Source of the DNA: Opacimonas viscosa
GTDB lineage: Bacteria > Pseudomonadota > Gammaproteobacteria > Enterobacterales > Alteromonadaceae
DNA: 52,251 nucleotides
Direction of reading: 5' to 3'
Assembly: GCF_024199005.1 (NCBI RefSeq)
Contig: NZ_JANATA010000022.1
Location: 1 to 52,251 of the forward strand
Below are positions 38,178 to 47,137 of the stretch, in pieces. A program made the position numbers and the translations under genes. The notes beneath the pieces are model-generated. The model worked only from the letters and a program-made list of their open reading frames with translations, did no database searches and was not told where the DNA came from. Numbering within the stretch: the first letter of the stretch is position 1; every line of letters starts with the position of its first letter.

Positions 38178-38642
38178 TTAGGATTGTAACATCTTGACCG
38201 TCCAAGTGCCTACATCAACTTGGGTAACAACGACTTTCGTCTTCGCAGGGATGTCCTCATTTGCCACTAATTGCCATTGGATCCCAGAGTATTGGTGCTG
38301 CACGACTTTACCGGGTCCCACATCATCAGACAGAATAAACACCAACCCGACTAAATCCGATGTGACAGGTTTATCCTCTTGTTGATTTTGCAAGTTTTTA
38401 AATGTTTTCCAAAGTGTAATACTCAACAATACCGTCAATATAGCCACACTAAACAGGGCATTTAAAATACTCGGCTCAACCAACCCCATAAACACAAAAA
38501 TACTGGTGAGGATAAAACTAGCACCGATCATAAACAAAATAATGGTGGAAAAACTCAATACCGTTACTTCGACAATTAATAAGAGTAACCCAACAATAAA
38601 AAGGGTTTCAGCCATATTAGCAAAGAGCCAATTCATGATCAT
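38178..38642 (-). CDS. NfeD family membrane protein
   Basis: The protein has 154 residues. Two or three N-terminal membrane helices (about 8-30, 33-55 and 62-80) are followed by a C-terminal OB-fold (LVGLVFILSDDVGPGKVV...VTQVDVGTWTVKML). NfeD proteins pair with SPFH/stomatin partners in membrane microdomains. The start at 38642 overlaps the stop of the stomatin gene (ATGA), so the two are co-translated. Confidence 0.88.
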   Translation of the reverse strand: MIMNWLFANMAETLFIVGLLLLIVEVTVLSFSTIILFMIGASFILTSIFVFMGLVEPSILNALFSVAILTVLLSITLWKTFKNLQNQQEDKPVTSDLVGLVFILSDDVGPGKVVQHQYSGIQWQLVANEDIPAKTKVVVTQVDVGTWTVKMLQS

Positions 38643-39580
38643 TTCCCTGCATTTAATTTGTTAATAATAGTGGTAGCTTGAGCGACAATAGAAGAAGCAT
38701 CTAGGGTCGAATCCGGCAGTAAAACCACAGATGATTCTTTGGCGATAGCTTGTTTAGCCTCAATCGCTTTAGTCGCTAGGTCCAACTGAATTGCTTTTTG
38801 ACCTTCGGTGGTATTGGCTTGCTCACCTACCAGTTTTAAGGCTTCTGCCTGAGCTTCAGCAACCGCTATAATCGCTTTGGCTTCACCTTCAGCTTTCAAA
38901 ATTTGTTCAGCTCTATCTGCTTCAGCGGATAAAACAACGGATTGTTTTTCACCTTCAGCGCGGTTTATTGCAGCTTGGCGGTCACCCTCCGACTCTAAAA
39001 TCTGAGCACGTTTGACACGTTCCGCTTTCATCTGTGCTTCCATAGCTTCCATCACTGATGAAGGAGGTGTGATATCTTTAATCTCATAACGTAATACTTG
39101 AATCCCCCAAGGCGCTGAGGCTTGGTTTATCGATGCAACAATATTGGCATTGAGCATGTCACGTTCTTCAAACGTTTTATCGAGTTCCATTTTACCAATT
39201 TCGCTCCGCATTGTGGTTTGTGCGAGTTGGGTCACAGCAAATACATAATCTTCTACGCCATAAGTGGCTTTTTTCGGATCCAAGACGCGAAAATACAGGA
39301 CGCCATCAACGGATAAACTAATATTGTCTTTGGTAATGGCAGACTGCTCAGGTACATCTACCGCTTGCTCTTTTAAACTGCGATCAGCTGCAACTAAATC
39401 AATGAACGGGAACAAAAAGTTTAGGCCAGCTTCTCGCGTGGATTGATATTTACCAAAACGCTCAATAATAAAGGCGCGGTTCTGTGGCACAAATTTAATT
39501 GAAAATTTCAGCAACAAAATCACTAAAATAATCAAGAAAAAAGGAATACTGAATAAAATTTCAAAAATTTCTGCTGGCAT
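38639..39580 (-). CDS. SPFH/stomatin-like membrane protein (QmcA type)
   Basis: This 313-residue protein has an N-terminal membrane anchor (about 7-27), an SPFH domain (FVPQNRAFIIERFGKYQSTREAGLNF onward) and a long Ala/Glu-rich coiled coil (about 175-260). It should oligomerise at the inner membrane with the NfeD partner. I start it at 39580 (MPAEIFEI) behind AAGGAAC; the frame from 39622 lacks support. Confidence 0.92.
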   Translation of the reverse strand: MPAEIFEILFSIPFFLIILVILLLKFSIKFVPQNRAFIIERFGKYQSTREAGLNFLFPFIDLVAADRSLKEQAVDVPEQSAITKDNISLSVDGVLYFRVLDPKKATYGVEDYVFAVTQLAQTTMRSEIGKMELDKTFEERDMLNANIVASINQASAPWGIQVLRYEIKDITPPSSVMEAMEAQMKAERVKRAQILESEGDRQAAINRAEGEKQSVVLSAEADRAEQILKAEGEAKAIIAVAEAQAEALKLVGEQANTTEGQKAIQLDLATKAIEAKQAIAKESSVVLLPDSTLDASSIVAQATTIINKLNAGK

Positions 39581-39905
39581 GACGGTTCCTTGTAACAATA
39601 TAAGGTGCAAATAACACTGCACTCGGCTAGCTGTCTCTTCACAACAGTCACTAAGATACTTATGATCTTAGCACACACCTAGTACATATTACTCGAGTAT
39701 AAATTTAATCACTTAATTATCAATCCTTTTGCTAGAGCAAAGTGTAAGCACTTATTGCCAAAGGTAATTCTTGCTTCAAATAGTTTAGAAAAACAGACAT
39801 TACTGCCTAGCCATTAGTCGTAAAACTATAGCCATTTGGGGGGATTTTAACGTATAACATGCAACATACTTATTACAATTAATTTACCTCCGGAGTCCCC
39901 TACAC
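39581..39905. other. intergenic region between stomatin gene and prpE
   Basis: These 325 bases lie between divergent genes. A 7-bp inverted repeat, CTAAGAT and ATCTTAG, lies at 39651-39671 with a 7-base spacer and might be an operator. No small gene or clear promoter was identified; a sigma-54-like stretch near 39745 has the wrong GG-GC spacing. Confidence 0.5.
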
Positions 39906-41792
39906 ATGACTTACCAAGATGAATACGGCATGTCCGTTAATCAACCTGAATCTTTTTGGCAAGAAAAAGCTGCTGCACTGCCCTGGTTTACCCAACCTAA
40001 ACACATCTTAAGCAAAGACGAAAACGGGATGGACCGTTGGTTTGCGGACGGTGAAATGAATACCTGTTACATGGCAGTGGATTATCATGTTGAGCAAGGG
40101 CGAGGCGCACAAGCTGCGTTAATTTATGACTCACCAGTATCTGACACAAAATACACTGTCAGCTATGCCGAACTACAAGAAAAAGTCGCCATTTTTGCTG
40201 GTGCTTTGCAGGACAAAGGCGTCACCAAAGGCGACCGTGTTGTTATCTATATGCCCATGATTACAGAAGCTGTAGTCGCCATGCTTGCCGTCGCTCGATT
40301 AGGCGCTATCCACTCAGTGGTATTTGGTGGCTTTGCCCCCAATGAACTAGCGGTGCGTATCGACGATGCTCAGCCCAAAGTGATCGTAACCGCTTCATGT
40401 GGCATTGAAATTCAAAAAATCATTCCATATAAACCTTTGATTAATGAGGCGATTGAGTTAGCAGAACACAAACCAGACAGTGTAATTGTCCTGCAACGCC
40501 CACAAGTCGTCGCTGAATTAGACCGCGCCCATGATGCAGATTGGACTGCGTGTGTTGCCGCAGCAAAACCCGTCGCACCAGTACCGGTAAAAGGCACTGA
40601 TCCACTTTATATTTTGTATACTTCAGGGACCACCGGCACGCCCAAAGGCGTAGTTAGAGACAATGGTGGACATGCGGTAGCCTTGCATTATTCGATGAAA
40701 GCGATTTATGACGTGGATGTCGGTGACGTGTATTGGGCGGCATCTGATGTTGGCTGGGTAGTGGGTCATTCATATATTGTGTACGGCCCTTTATTAAAAG
40801 GTTGTACGACGGTGGTTTATGAGGGTAAGCCAGTCAGAACACCTGATGCAGGTGGTTTTTGGCGGATGTGCGAAGAGTATAAAATTACTACTTTATTTGC
40901 TGCGCCGACTGCCTTTCGTGCGATTAAAAAAGAAGATCCTAACGGGGAACTCATTGGCCAATATGATCTCAGTCACCTGCGCAATATCTTCATGGCGGGT
41001 GAACGTTTAGATCCACCTACTTACGAGTGGACTGTTGCAAAAACAGGTAAGCCGGTCATCGATCATTGGTGGCAGACCGAAACGGGTTGGGCTATCTGTG
41101 GTAATTTATTAGGTGTGGAAACCAAAGCCCCTAAACCGGGGTCAGCAACCGTCCCTACCCCTGGTTTCAATGTTGTTATTTTAGACGATGATGGCAATGC
41201 ATTACCGGCGAATACCCAAGGTTCGATTGCTATCAAACTGCCGCTCCCACCAAGTTGTTTACCGTCTATCTGGAATAATTTCCCACGTTTCCAAGAGAGC
41301 TATCTTAGTGAATTCCCTGGGTACTACTGCTCTGGTGATGGTGGCTACATTGATGACGATGGGTATGTTTTTATCATGGGACGAACCGATGATGTCATCA
41401 ATATTGCTGGTCACCGCTTGAGTACTGGTGAAATGGAAGAGGTTGTGGCCGATCATAACGCTGTGGCTGAATGTACCGTGATTGGCGTTAAAGACGAACT
41501 GAAAGGGCAACTCCCCGTCGGTCTGGTGATTTTAAAAGATGGTGTCGAGATTGACGAAGCAACACTCTTTGCTGAGCTAAAGGCGATGATGGTGAAGCAG
41601 ATTGGTCCTATCGCATGTTTTAAAGAGGCCTTAATTGTCGGCCGCTTACCGAAAACCCGTTCTGGTAAAATTTTGCGAAAAATATTGCGTCAGATGGCAG
41701 ATAACCAACCTTATGTGGTACCTTCTACTATTGATGACCCAGCCAGCTTGGATGAAATAAAAGACATCATGCAAAGCAAGGGCTTAATCTAA
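39906..41792 (+). CDS. prpE: propionyl-CoA synthetase (acyl-CoA synthetase PrpE)
   Basis: This 628-residue ANL-superfamily enzyme forms acyl-AMP and then acyl-CoA. The P-loop-like motif YTSGTTGTPKGVV, the core HWWQTETGW and the C-terminal catalytic lysine in LPKTRSGKILRK are intact. The length and the N-terminal SFWQEKAAALPW fit PrpE rather than Acs. CGGAG precedes the start. It lies 72 bp upstream of acuI on the same strand; PrpE is known to activate acrylate as well as propionate in marine bacteria. Confidence 0.92.
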   Translation: MTYQDEYGMSVNQPESFWQEKAAALPWFTQPKHILSKDENGMDRWFADGEMNTCYMAVDYHVEQGRGAQAALIYDSPVSDTKYTVSYAELQEKVAIFAGALQDKGVTKGDRVVIYMPMITEAVVAMLAVARLGAIHSVVFGGFAPNELAVRIDDAQPKVIVTASCGIEIQKIIPYKPLINEAIELAEHKPDSVIVLQRPQVVAELDRAHDADWTACVAAAKPVAPVPVKGTDPLYILYTSGTTGTPKGVVRDNGGHAVALHYSMKAIYDVDVGDVYWAASDVGWVVGHSYIVYGPLLKGCTTVVYEGKPVRTPDAGGFWRMCEEYKITTLFAAPTAFRAIKKEDPNGELIGQYDLSHLRNIFMAGERLDPPTYEWTVAKTGKPVIDHWWQTETGWAICGNLLGVETKAPKPGSATVPTPGFNVVILDDDGNALPANTQGSIAIKLPLPPSCLPSIWNNFPRFQESYLSEFPGYYCSGDGGYIDDDGYVFIMGRTDDVINIAGHRLSTGEMEEVVADHNAVAECTVIGVKDELKGQLPVGLVILKDGVEIDEATLFAELKAMMVKQIGPIACFKEALIVGRLPKTRSGKILRKILRQMADNQPYVVPSTIDDPASLDEIKDIMQSKGLI

Positions 41793-41864
41793 ATAAAGCG
41801 GCTTATTGGGTCTTCTTTGACACCAATAAACGGTACTTAATGACAGAACGAAAGGAATAATAAT

Positions 41865-42830
41865 ATGCGCGCGTTGGTATTACGTGAAGACAAACAAGTA
41901 GCACTTGAAACGTTAGATCCTGCATTACTCCCTGAAGGTGATGTAACGGTAAAGGTAACTTATTCTACCCTAAACTATAAAGATGCCTTGGCTTTAACAG
42001 CATCCGCACCGATTGCCAAATCTTACCCAATGGTGCCAGGCATCGATTTTGTGGGAGAAGTCACAGACTCTCAGTCAGCTGATTTTGCGGTGGGTGATAC
42101 GGTTGTGTTAAATGGTTGGGGAGTCGGTGAAAAACACTTTGGCGGTCTAGCGGAACAAGCACGAGTGAAAGCCAAATGGTTAATTAAATTACCAGCAGGC
42201 TTGAGTGCAGAACAATCTATGAGTATCGGTACCGCAGGCTATACCGCTATGCTGTGTTGTAATGCCTTAAAAGATGCAGGCGTGACGCCTGATGCAGGTA
42301 AAATTATTGTATCTGGTGCGACGGGCGGGGTTGGCTCTATTGCTGTGGCGATTTTAGCTAAACGCGGTTACGACGTCACCGCGCTAAGTGGCAAGCCAGA
42401 CCAAGCGGATTACCTCAAAGCCCTAGGTGCAAATGAGATTATGGACCGCTCTGTCTATGCCGAAAAAGGCCGCCCGTTGGGCAAACAAGACTGGGCCGGT
42501 GCAGTTGATGTAGTGGGCAGTCATACACTGGCCAACATCATTGCGAATACCCAATATGGTGGTGTGGTAACAGCTTGTGGTTTAGCTCAAGGGATGGATT
42601 TGCCCGCTTCTGTGGCGCCATTTATTTTGCGGAACGTTAGCTTGTTGGGGATAGATTCTGTGTACTGCCCACAAGACAAACGTCAACGTGCTTGGGATGA
42701 CCTCGCCAACGAAATTGACCCTAGTGTTTTTGCCCAACTCACTCATACGATAGGCTTGGATGAGTGTATTGCTGCGGCTAAAAACATGATGGCCGGAACG
42801 GTCACTGGACGCTACCTCGTTAAGCTGTAA
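41865..42830 (+). CDS. acuI: acrylyl-CoA reductase AcuI (YhdH family)
   Basis: This 321-residue zinc-free medium-chain dehydrogenase/reductase begins MRALVLREDKQVALETLD and has YSTLNYKDALALT. Its NADPH-binding motif is VSGATGGVGSIAVAILAKRGYDVTALSGK. AcuI reduces acryloyl-CoA to propionyl-CoA; E. coli YhdH has the same activity. AAAGGA lies upstream. The last codons are part of a 12-bp direct repeat (CTCGTTAAGCTG at 42816 and 42833). Confidence 0.92.
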   Translation: MRALVLREDKQVALETLDPALLPEGDVTVKVTYSTLNYKDALALTASAPIAKSYPMVPGIDFVGEVTDSQSADFAVGDTVVLNGWGVGEKHFGGLAEQARVKAKWLIKLPAGLSAEQSMSIGTAGYTAMLCCNALKDAGVTPDAGKIIVSGATGGVGSIAVAILAKRGYDVTALSGKPDQADYLKALGANEIMDRSVYAEKGRPLGKQDWAGAVDVVGSHTLANIIANTQYGGVVTACGLAQGMDLPASVAPFILRNVSLLGIDSVYCPQDKRQRAWDDLANEIDPSVFAQLTHTIGLDECIAAAKNMMAGTVTGRYLVKL

Positions 42831-42838
42831 ATCTCGTT

Positions 42839-42856
42839 AAGCTGAAAATACAGCTT
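42839..42856. terminator. weak hairpin between convergent acuI and kinase genes
   Basis: AAGCTG (42839-42844) and CAGCTT (42851-42856) enclose AAAATA. There is no real T-tract, so terminator function is uncertain. Confidence 0.35.
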
Positions 42857-42859
42857 CAC

Positions 42860-44305
42860 TCAAGATGTGAAAGGTATCGGGAAGGTGACGGTAAATTCAG
42901 TGCCAACATTGAGTTCACTGGTTACAGAAATCTCTCCACCCAAGGCTTGTACCAATGTGTATGTGATATACAAGCCTAAACCGGTACCTTCTCCGATGGG
43001 TTTCGTCGTAAAAAACGGTTCAAAAATACTGTCGAGTTTATCTACAGCTATACCACAACCATTATCTCGAATTGCAACAAAAGCATGCTGCTCAGTTACA
43101 CCTGCGGTATGGCATTCAGAATCTGGATGTAACTGTTGTATTTCAGGAGCATCAAGATGTCCGGTGGTGATCTGGAGTTGAGCCGAGCTATCCATGGCTT
43201 GTAAAGCGTTGACCATCAGGTTCACCAAAACTTGATTGACCTTACCAGCACTCCCTTTCAGTTTGGGAAGTTTTTGTAAATTTTGCGTAATACTGACCGT
43301 ATTTTTAACTTTCGATTTTAGTAATCTTAAAGAGTCTGCAACACACTGATTCAAATCAAACACTGCTGCTTCGTCCTGATCGTTATCTTGGGTGAAGGCT
43401 TGTAAACTTTTCACAATATCACAGACCCGCTCGATCCCTTCTTTGGAGTCTTCACTGATCTCTTGAAGATCTTCCATAAGCATTTCGATATCGTATTCAT
43501 TGAATAGTGCTTCTATTTGTAGCAATTTTTCTTCGCTGGGTAATTCTGATTTCAATACGCAGTGCGTCTTAGCAAAAAATTTAGCCAACGATGGCATATA
43601 TCCAGATAAGGCATCAAAATTTGAATTCACAAATGCCAAAGGATTATTTATTTCATGGGCCACACCTGCGGCAAGTAAGCCCAACGAGGCCATTTTTTCA
43701 GATTGCACCATGGATAATTCGACTTGTTCGCGTTCTTTTTTGAGTTTTTGTGATTGTAAGGCTTCTAACTTTGCTTGAACTGACATCAAAGTCTGTTCCG
43801 TAAACTCCCTATAACGCTCGGCTGTCGCAACGTGCATTTGGGTATAAAAACCAATTTCAGTGGCACAAAACACGATGATAGACGTTTTATTATTGTCTAT
43901 GAAAGGGCAATACAACACAGCCGCCGTTGTTTCAGTTAAGTGTTCTAGTGTTTGCCAGGCTGGTTGTATACGCGCATTAAAAACAGCGGTAGGCGTACCC
44001 AGTAAAGTCCGTTTAAGAACATCATCAACAGCCCATTTTGTATCCAAAAAGCGGGAGTCTGTAGCAGTTTTACAGACCATAAAACCAGGTGTTTCATGCG
44101 CTAATATAAAACAGGTTTGATACGGTATCAGCGAAGCGAATACATCAAACATATTCTGATACAAGGCTTCTGGTGTTTGTGCACTTAATATATCCCGCAT
44201 GCCAGAAAGCAACATATCACTTTCTTTGCGCAGCGCTTCAGCTTGCTCTTTTAAACGCAGGATTAAGGCAAAATTTTCTCTTAAAACTTCTGTTTCATTA
44301 TTCAT
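42860..44305 (-). CDS. soluble sensor histidine kinase partnered with a FIST protein
   Basis: The protein has 481 residues with no membrane span. An N-terminal coiled coil (1-35) leads into a GAF-like region (about 40-165), a second coiled coil, then a HisKA-type domain with H217 in LLAAGVAHEINNPLAFV. The HATPase follows (VNQVLVNLMVNALQAM, RDNGCGIAVDKL, GEGTGLGLYITYTLV). There is no receiver domain, so it needs an external partner. Its ATG overlaps the stop of the FIST gene (ATGA at 44302-44305), which makes the FIST protein its probable input. Confidence 0.9.
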   Translation of the reverse strand: MNNETEVLRENFALILRLKEQAEALRKESDMLLSGMRDILSAQTPEALYQNMFDVFASLIPYQTCFILAHETPGFMVCKTATDSRFLDTKWAVDDVLKRTLLGTPTAVFNARIQPAWQTLEHLTETTAAVLYCPFIDNNKTSIIVFCATEIGFYTQMHVATAERYREFTEQTLMSVQAKLEALQSQKLKKEREQVELSMVQSEKMASLGLLAAGVAHEINNPLAFVNSNFDALSGYMPSLAKFFAKTHCVLKSELPSEEKLLQIEALFNEYDIEMLMEDLQEISEDSKEGIERVCDIVKSLQAFTQDNDQDEAAVFDLNQCVADSLRLLKSKVKNTVSITQNLQKLPKLKGSAGKVNQVLVNLMVNALQAMDSSAQLQITTGHLDAPEIQQLHPDSECHTAGVTEQHAFVAIRDNGCGIAVDKLDSIFEPFFTTKPIGEGTGLGLYITYTLVQALGGEISVTSELNVGTEFTVTFPIPFTS

Positions 44306-45501
44306 TGGCTAAATGCTACCGCTGAAATCATTAAATTCCCATGTCGATTTTTACCATCAAAGAAACACCCTTGCTCACCAAACGTGTAAGCAGCCACTAC
44401 AGGTATAGAACCAATCTGTTCGAGTACAGCTTGTTGCATTGCAGCGACATCATCGCCAATCGTCAAGCGACAACCCGCACAGTAAATCATTAGTATCCCA
44501 ACTGGTTTTCTGCCTTCTGGTAAAACGTCTAAGGCGTTTTGTGCTACTACCGCAGCGCGTTTTACCAAACCTTCGATGCTCCCTTTCATCAAGACAAATT
44601 CTTGATTTTCGGCAACGGTAGAAAACAGACACAGTTCACCCTCGGCTGTGACCGAGTCTGGGTGGGATAGTAAGTACTCGGTGATCCCCATCTTACTGTC
44701 AATAGGACGCCCCAAAGGATGGAGTGTCGTATTACCCAAAACCACACCGCCCGTCAACGCTTCGCTAATACTCCCACAAGTATGGGCATTATATTCATGT
44801 GCCGCGTTTTGACCATTGAGTAGGCCAATCTTACGAGCTGAGCAATTTTGTGCGACTAAGTTAACCTCTGTTGGCTCATAGCCAGAACTATAACTATATC
44901 CCAAGGCAGAACTAGGGTGCATGACAAGGACCAAAACGAGGTCTTGGGCCACCACATCACAAGTGGCTTGAAACCAATTTCCAGAAACATCATTATCCGC
45001 GGAGCTACCACCAAATACCGGTACATTTGGGCCAATAATTTGGCTAAAACCAGCAATTAATGCTTCTTCTTGTCCAGGCGGCATAACCGTCCACACTAAC
45101 GAAGGAGCGTCGTAGGGCCGACCAGAATTAGAGACTGCCATTTGCATTGCTTTTTGGGCGGCTATGTCAGGTGATGCAGGGTTGACTTTCGCATATCCTA
45201 CTCCGTAATGACCAAGCGGATCTATGATGCCAAATACGCTCAAGTTTGCTGTAGGGTGTTGCCCTGTTGGAGTGATAGCAAACGCCCCTTGACAAGAACT
45301 AGCCATGATCACTGGGCAAGTGAAAGCCTCTGTTAGCGCTGAATGAATCAAATGTACATCATGATCAACATTAAAATAAACTACGAGGATATTAAACTGC
45401 TCAGAGTCATATTGCGCAGAACCTTTGCGTAAGGTTGCAATGACGTCCTGGCACAACTGATGAGTGTCGTTATGGTTAGAAAACGCAGTGATAATATTCA
45501 T
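44302..45501 (-). CDS. FIST-domain sensor protein, possibly NosP-like
   Basis: This 399-residue soluble protein is made of FIST_N (VVYFNVDHDVHLIHSAL, PVIMASSCQGAF, VPVFGGSSADND) and FIST_C (PVGILMIYCAGCRLTIGDD, IPVVAAYTFGEQGCFF). FIST proteins are predicted ligand sensors. A subset, NosP, binds haem and nitric oxide and is encoded next to a histidine kinase that it inhibits (described in Pseudomonas, Vibrio, Legionella and Shewanella). The coupled kinase here fits that arrangement. I could not verify the haem ligand, so the NO assignment is inference. Confidence 0.85.
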   Translation of the reverse strand: MNIITAFSNHNDTHQLCQDVIATLRKGSAQYDSEQFNILVVYFNVDHDVHLIHSALTEAFTCPVIMASSCQGAFAITPTGQHPTANLSVFGIIDPLGHYGVGYAKVNPASPDIAAQKAMQMAVSNSGRPYDAPSLVWTVMPPGQEEALIAGFSQIIGPNVPVFGGSSADNDVSGNWFQATCDVVAQDLVLVLVMHPSSALGYSYSSGYEPTEVNLVAQNCSARKIGLLNGQNAAHEYNAHTCGSISEALTGGVVLGNTTLHPLGRPIDSKMGITEYLLSHPDSVTAEGELCLFSTVAENQEFVLMKGSIEGLVKRAAVVAQNALDVLPEGRKPVGILMIYCAGCRLTIGDDVAAMQQAVLEQIGSIPVVAAYTFGEQGCFFDGKNRHGNLMISAVAFSQ

Positions 45502-45690
45502 GTGATATCCATATTATTGATGGCATTAAGCCGAGTCCTAAGGACGGATTACAATACCAAAATTTTTTTCCATATAATATATCGACCAGCCCCTAATATT
45601 CTTTGAAGAAAGCGGTAGTGGAACTTGTGCTTATTTTTATGTCCGTTACAATAAGGGTTCTTTTTGTTTACCTCTTTTCAAGGAAGAATG

Positions 45691-47112
45691 ATGACAACGT
45701 GCAGTTCTGTCATTGCCAATAGTGGCGTTAAATTTGGCACTTCAGGTGCTCGTGGTTTAGTGAGTGATTTTACCCCTCTTACTTGCCAAGCATTTACCCT
45801 CGCTTTTTTGCATGCCATGCAAGCAAACTTTGAATTCAAAACTGTAGCTGTCGGTATTGATAACCGTCCCAGCTCTCCAGAAATGGCCCAATCCATTATA
45901 ACTACTTTGGAAGCCATGGGATTTGCGGTCGCTTATTACGGTGTTTTACCGACGCCTGCACTAGCGTTCAGTGCAATGCAACAGAATATCCCATGCATCA
46001 TGGTGACAGGTTCACACATTCCTTTTGATCGTAACGGTTTAAAATTTTATACCCCAGAGGGTGAAATTAGCAAAGCGGATGAAAAAGCTATTTTATCTGC
46101 GCCTATCCCTGTGAAGGAGTTACCATTAACCCCATTGCCTGTGGTGAATAGCGCAGCAATTGAAACGTATACCCAACGTATCACTGAGCTTTTCCCTGCA
46201 ACTATTTTTGCTGGCAAAAAAATCGGTATTTATGAGCACTCTAGTGCTGGGCGTGATATTTACGCTGCGATTTTTACAGAATTAGGTGCAGAAGTCGTTG
46301 CACTAGAACGCTCTGATGAATTCGTACCAATTGATACAGAAGCCGTGAGCGATGCTGATCAAGCAAAAGCGCTCGCGTGGTCTGAGCAATATGGTTTCGA
46401 TATGATTTTTTCCACAGATGGAGATGGAGACCGTCCACTGATCAGTGATGAACATGGTCAATGGCTTCGCGGTGATATTGTCGGTTTAATCAGCGCGCAA
46501 TTTTTAGGGTTAGAGGCCCTTGCAGTGCCGGTAAGTTGTAATACTGCGATTGAAAAGACCCAGCGCTTTGCCAAAGTAGAGCGCACTCGGATTGGTTCGC
46601 CTTATGTGATCGCTGAATTTCTTGATTTAGCCAAAGATCATAATAGTGTCGGCGGCTTTGAAGCTAACGGTGGTTTTTTGTTAGGCTCTAGTGTTCAGTA
46701 CAACGCCAAGCATATTGCTGCTCTGCCTACCAGAGATGCATTGTTACCTGGCATTTTGGTCCTAGCGGCTGCACTTGCAGAAAACGCAAGTATCAGTCAA
46801 ATCGTTGCAGCTCTGCCACAACGGTTTACTGAAAGTGACCGTATCAAAGCATTTGCCACTGAACAAAGCCAAGCTATCTTGGCTCGATTAACCAATGACA
46901 GCACAGAACTACTCAATGCTATGTCGTTGCGTGATGAAGTTGTGGATACCAACACCGTTGACGGTCTACGTTTGACACTTACCAATGGGGACATTGTACA
47001 TTTACGCCCCAGTGGTAATGCTCCGGAATTGCGTTGTTATGCCGAGAGCAATACCAGTGCCCAGGCCAAGAAGCTAGTCGTTGCAGCGCTAGAGGCTATC
47101 CAAACTTTGTAA
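45691..47112 (+). CDS. phosphohexomutase (phosphomannomutase/phosphoglucosamine mutase family)
   Basis: This 473-residue alpha-D-phosphohexomutase starts with KFGTSGARGLV. The phosphoserine loop reads VTGSHIPFDRNGLKFY (TGSH instead of the commoner TASH), the metal loop STDGDGDRP, the sugar loop GGFEANGG and the phosphate loop RPSGNAPELR. It interconverts hexose 6- and 1-phosphates for glycans; the exact sugar is not determinable here. AAGGA lies six bases before ATG 45691 and only three before ATG 45688, so I prefer 45691. Confidence 0.88.
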   Translation: MTTCSSVIANSGVKFGTSGARGLVSDFTPLTCQAFTLAFLHAMQANFEFKTVAVGIDNRPSSPEMAQSIITTLEAMGFAVAYYGVLPTPALAFSAMQQNIPCIMVTGSHIPFDRNGLKFYTPEGEISKADEKAILSAPIPVKELPLTPLPVVNSAAIETYTQRITELFPATIFAGKKIGIYEHSSAGRDIYAAIFTELGAEVVALERSDEFVPIDTEAVSDADQAKALAWSEQYGFDMIFSTDGDGDRPLISDEHGQWLRGDIVGLISAQFLGLEALAVPVSCNTAIEKTQRFAKVERTRIGSPYVIAEFLDLAKDHNSVGGFEANGGFLLGSSVQYNAKHIAALPTRDALLPGILVLAAALAENASISQIVAALPQRFTESDRIKAFATEQSQAILARLTNDSTELLNAMSLRDEVVDTNTVDGLRLTLTNGDIVHLRPSGNAPELRCYAESNTSAQAKKLVVAALEAIQTL

Positions 47113-47137
47113 GAGTGAAGGACTCAATGATTGCCAA

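Noticed and set aside
39735-39775. Possible sigma-54 promoter on the minus strand before the stomatin gene
   Set aside because: The GG and GC elements are 8 bases apart instead of 10.
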